From: Paenibacillus_V sp046244365
GTDB taxonomy: Bacteria; Bacillota; Bacilli; Paenibacillales; NBRC-103111
Assembly (NCBI RefSeq): GCF_046244365.1
Contig: NZ_CP176395.1
Location: 2,046,001 to 2,110,000 of the forward strand
Direction of reading: 5' to 3'
DNA length: 64,000 bases
Shown: piece after piece, positions 63,682 through 64,000 of the stretch
Layout: the number at the start of each line of letters is the position of its first letter
How positions within the stretch are numbered: the stretch's first letter is position 1
Translations under genes and position numbers: made by a program
The notes under the pieces: generated by a model
What the model was told of the DNA's origin: nothing
What the model saw: the letters and a program-made list of their open reading frames with translations, nothing else
The model's database searches: none

Positions 63682-64000
63682 TTGCGAAAGAAACGGAATA
63701 CGCGAAAAAAACTTCTATATGGATGGATCGCGCTGACGGCCGTCATCCTGCTGCTTGCCGCATGCAGCGATAAGCATGAGGAAGCGGGGATGGCGATTGA
63801 AACGGAGACAAGCATGCCGATCGCCCGGGAGCCGCTCAAGCTGCGTTTTTTTACCGGGAAATCAGATTCCAACGGCGACCGTTTCGAGCAGACGATGGTT
63901 TGGCGCGAATATGCGCGGATGACGGGCATGGAGGTCGAGTTTGACCTTGTGCCTTTCGCTCTGCTCGCGGAACGCAAGAAGCTGATGCTCGCCGAGGGCG
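63682..64000 (+). CDS. Solute-binding lipoprotein, 3' partial
   Basis: A frame starting at TTG 63682, with AAGGGGG about eight bases upstream, stays open to the end of the window. The visible 106 residues have a basic n-region (RKKRNTRKK), a hydrophobic stretch and a lipobox LLAAC (Cys near residue 28). A linker and the start of a binding-protein-like domain follow (LKLRFFTGKSDSNGD, EYARMTGMEVEFDLVP). It matches the sugar-binding proteins controlled by divergent AraC regulators. Any permease genes would lie beyond the window. Confidence 0.75.
   Translation, partial: MRKKRNTRKKLLYGWIALTAVILLLAACSDKHEEAGMAIETETSMPIAREPLKLRFFTGKSDSNGDRFEQTMVWREYARMTGMEVEFDLVPFALLAERKKLMLAEG

Overview
The window looks like chromosomal DNA of a Paenibacillaceae bacterium (Paenibacillus, Cohnella or a close relative). 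This is inferred from gene content and style, not from a search: two giant SLH-anchored surface proteins, YesM/YesN-type two-component systems beside Lpl-type sugar ABC transporters, the Bacillota sufCDSUB order, strong purine-rich ribosome binding sites with frequent TTG and GTG starts, and a moderately GC-rich coding style. No rRNA, tRNA, CRISPR array, intact insertion sequence or prophage was seen.

Layout. 1-4.8 kb: 3' part of a FIVAR-repeat/SLH surface protein, then a DoxX gene with two operator-like palindromes on its promoter. 5.7-12.4 kb (minus strand): solute-binding lipoprotein, two permeases, histidine kinase and AraC-type response regulator, divergent from a sugar-phosphate isomerase-like gene. 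13.4-15.1 kb: AT-richer accessory stretch with a repeated terminator element, a methyltransferase remnant and small truncated or unknown genes. 15.2-26 kb: SARP-type response regulator, a 1017-residue hybrid kinase and a 6.4-kb gene for a propeller/Ig-repeat/Fn3/SLH protein. 26-28.5 kb: AT-rich orphan genes and a decayed gene, a GT2 glycosyltransferase and a cluster of short palindromes. 28.6-35.5 kb: large HAD-family protein with an internal duplicated segment, small membrane proteins, DUF423 and a PAS-GGDEF-EAL protein. 35.8-45 kb: DUF1805, EamA transporter, phosphodiesterase-like protein, a chromate transporter pair, ROK regulator, purT, an SGNH hydrolase and a sialate O-acetylesterase-like protein. 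45-48 kb: mtnK-mtnA. 48-50 kb: small secreted peptide and alkaline phosphatase behind a Pho-box-like array. 50-53 kb: ABC ATPase, FtsX-like permease with a His/Glu-rich loop, and a lipoprotein, possibly a metal transport system. 54-60 kb: sufC-D-S-U-B behind a Fur-box-like site, with a 507-bp repeat-filled gap between sufU and sufB. 60-64 kb: decayed DNA, an AraC-type membrane regulator and the start of a divergent solute-binding lipoprotein.

The most unusual structure is a pair of 204-bp intergenic elements (45097-45300 and 58228-58431). Each holds seven copies of an imperfect 20-bp palindrome (TAGTGAA, six bases, TTCACTA), with almost the same start-to-start spacing (21/50/21/20/51/21 and 21/49/21/21/51/21). 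One lies between convergent genes and the other inside the suf operon. A third cluster (28289-28472) uses another palindrome (TGTTGTAA, three bases, TTRCAACA) at 51-62 bp steps. I recognise no named repeat family here.
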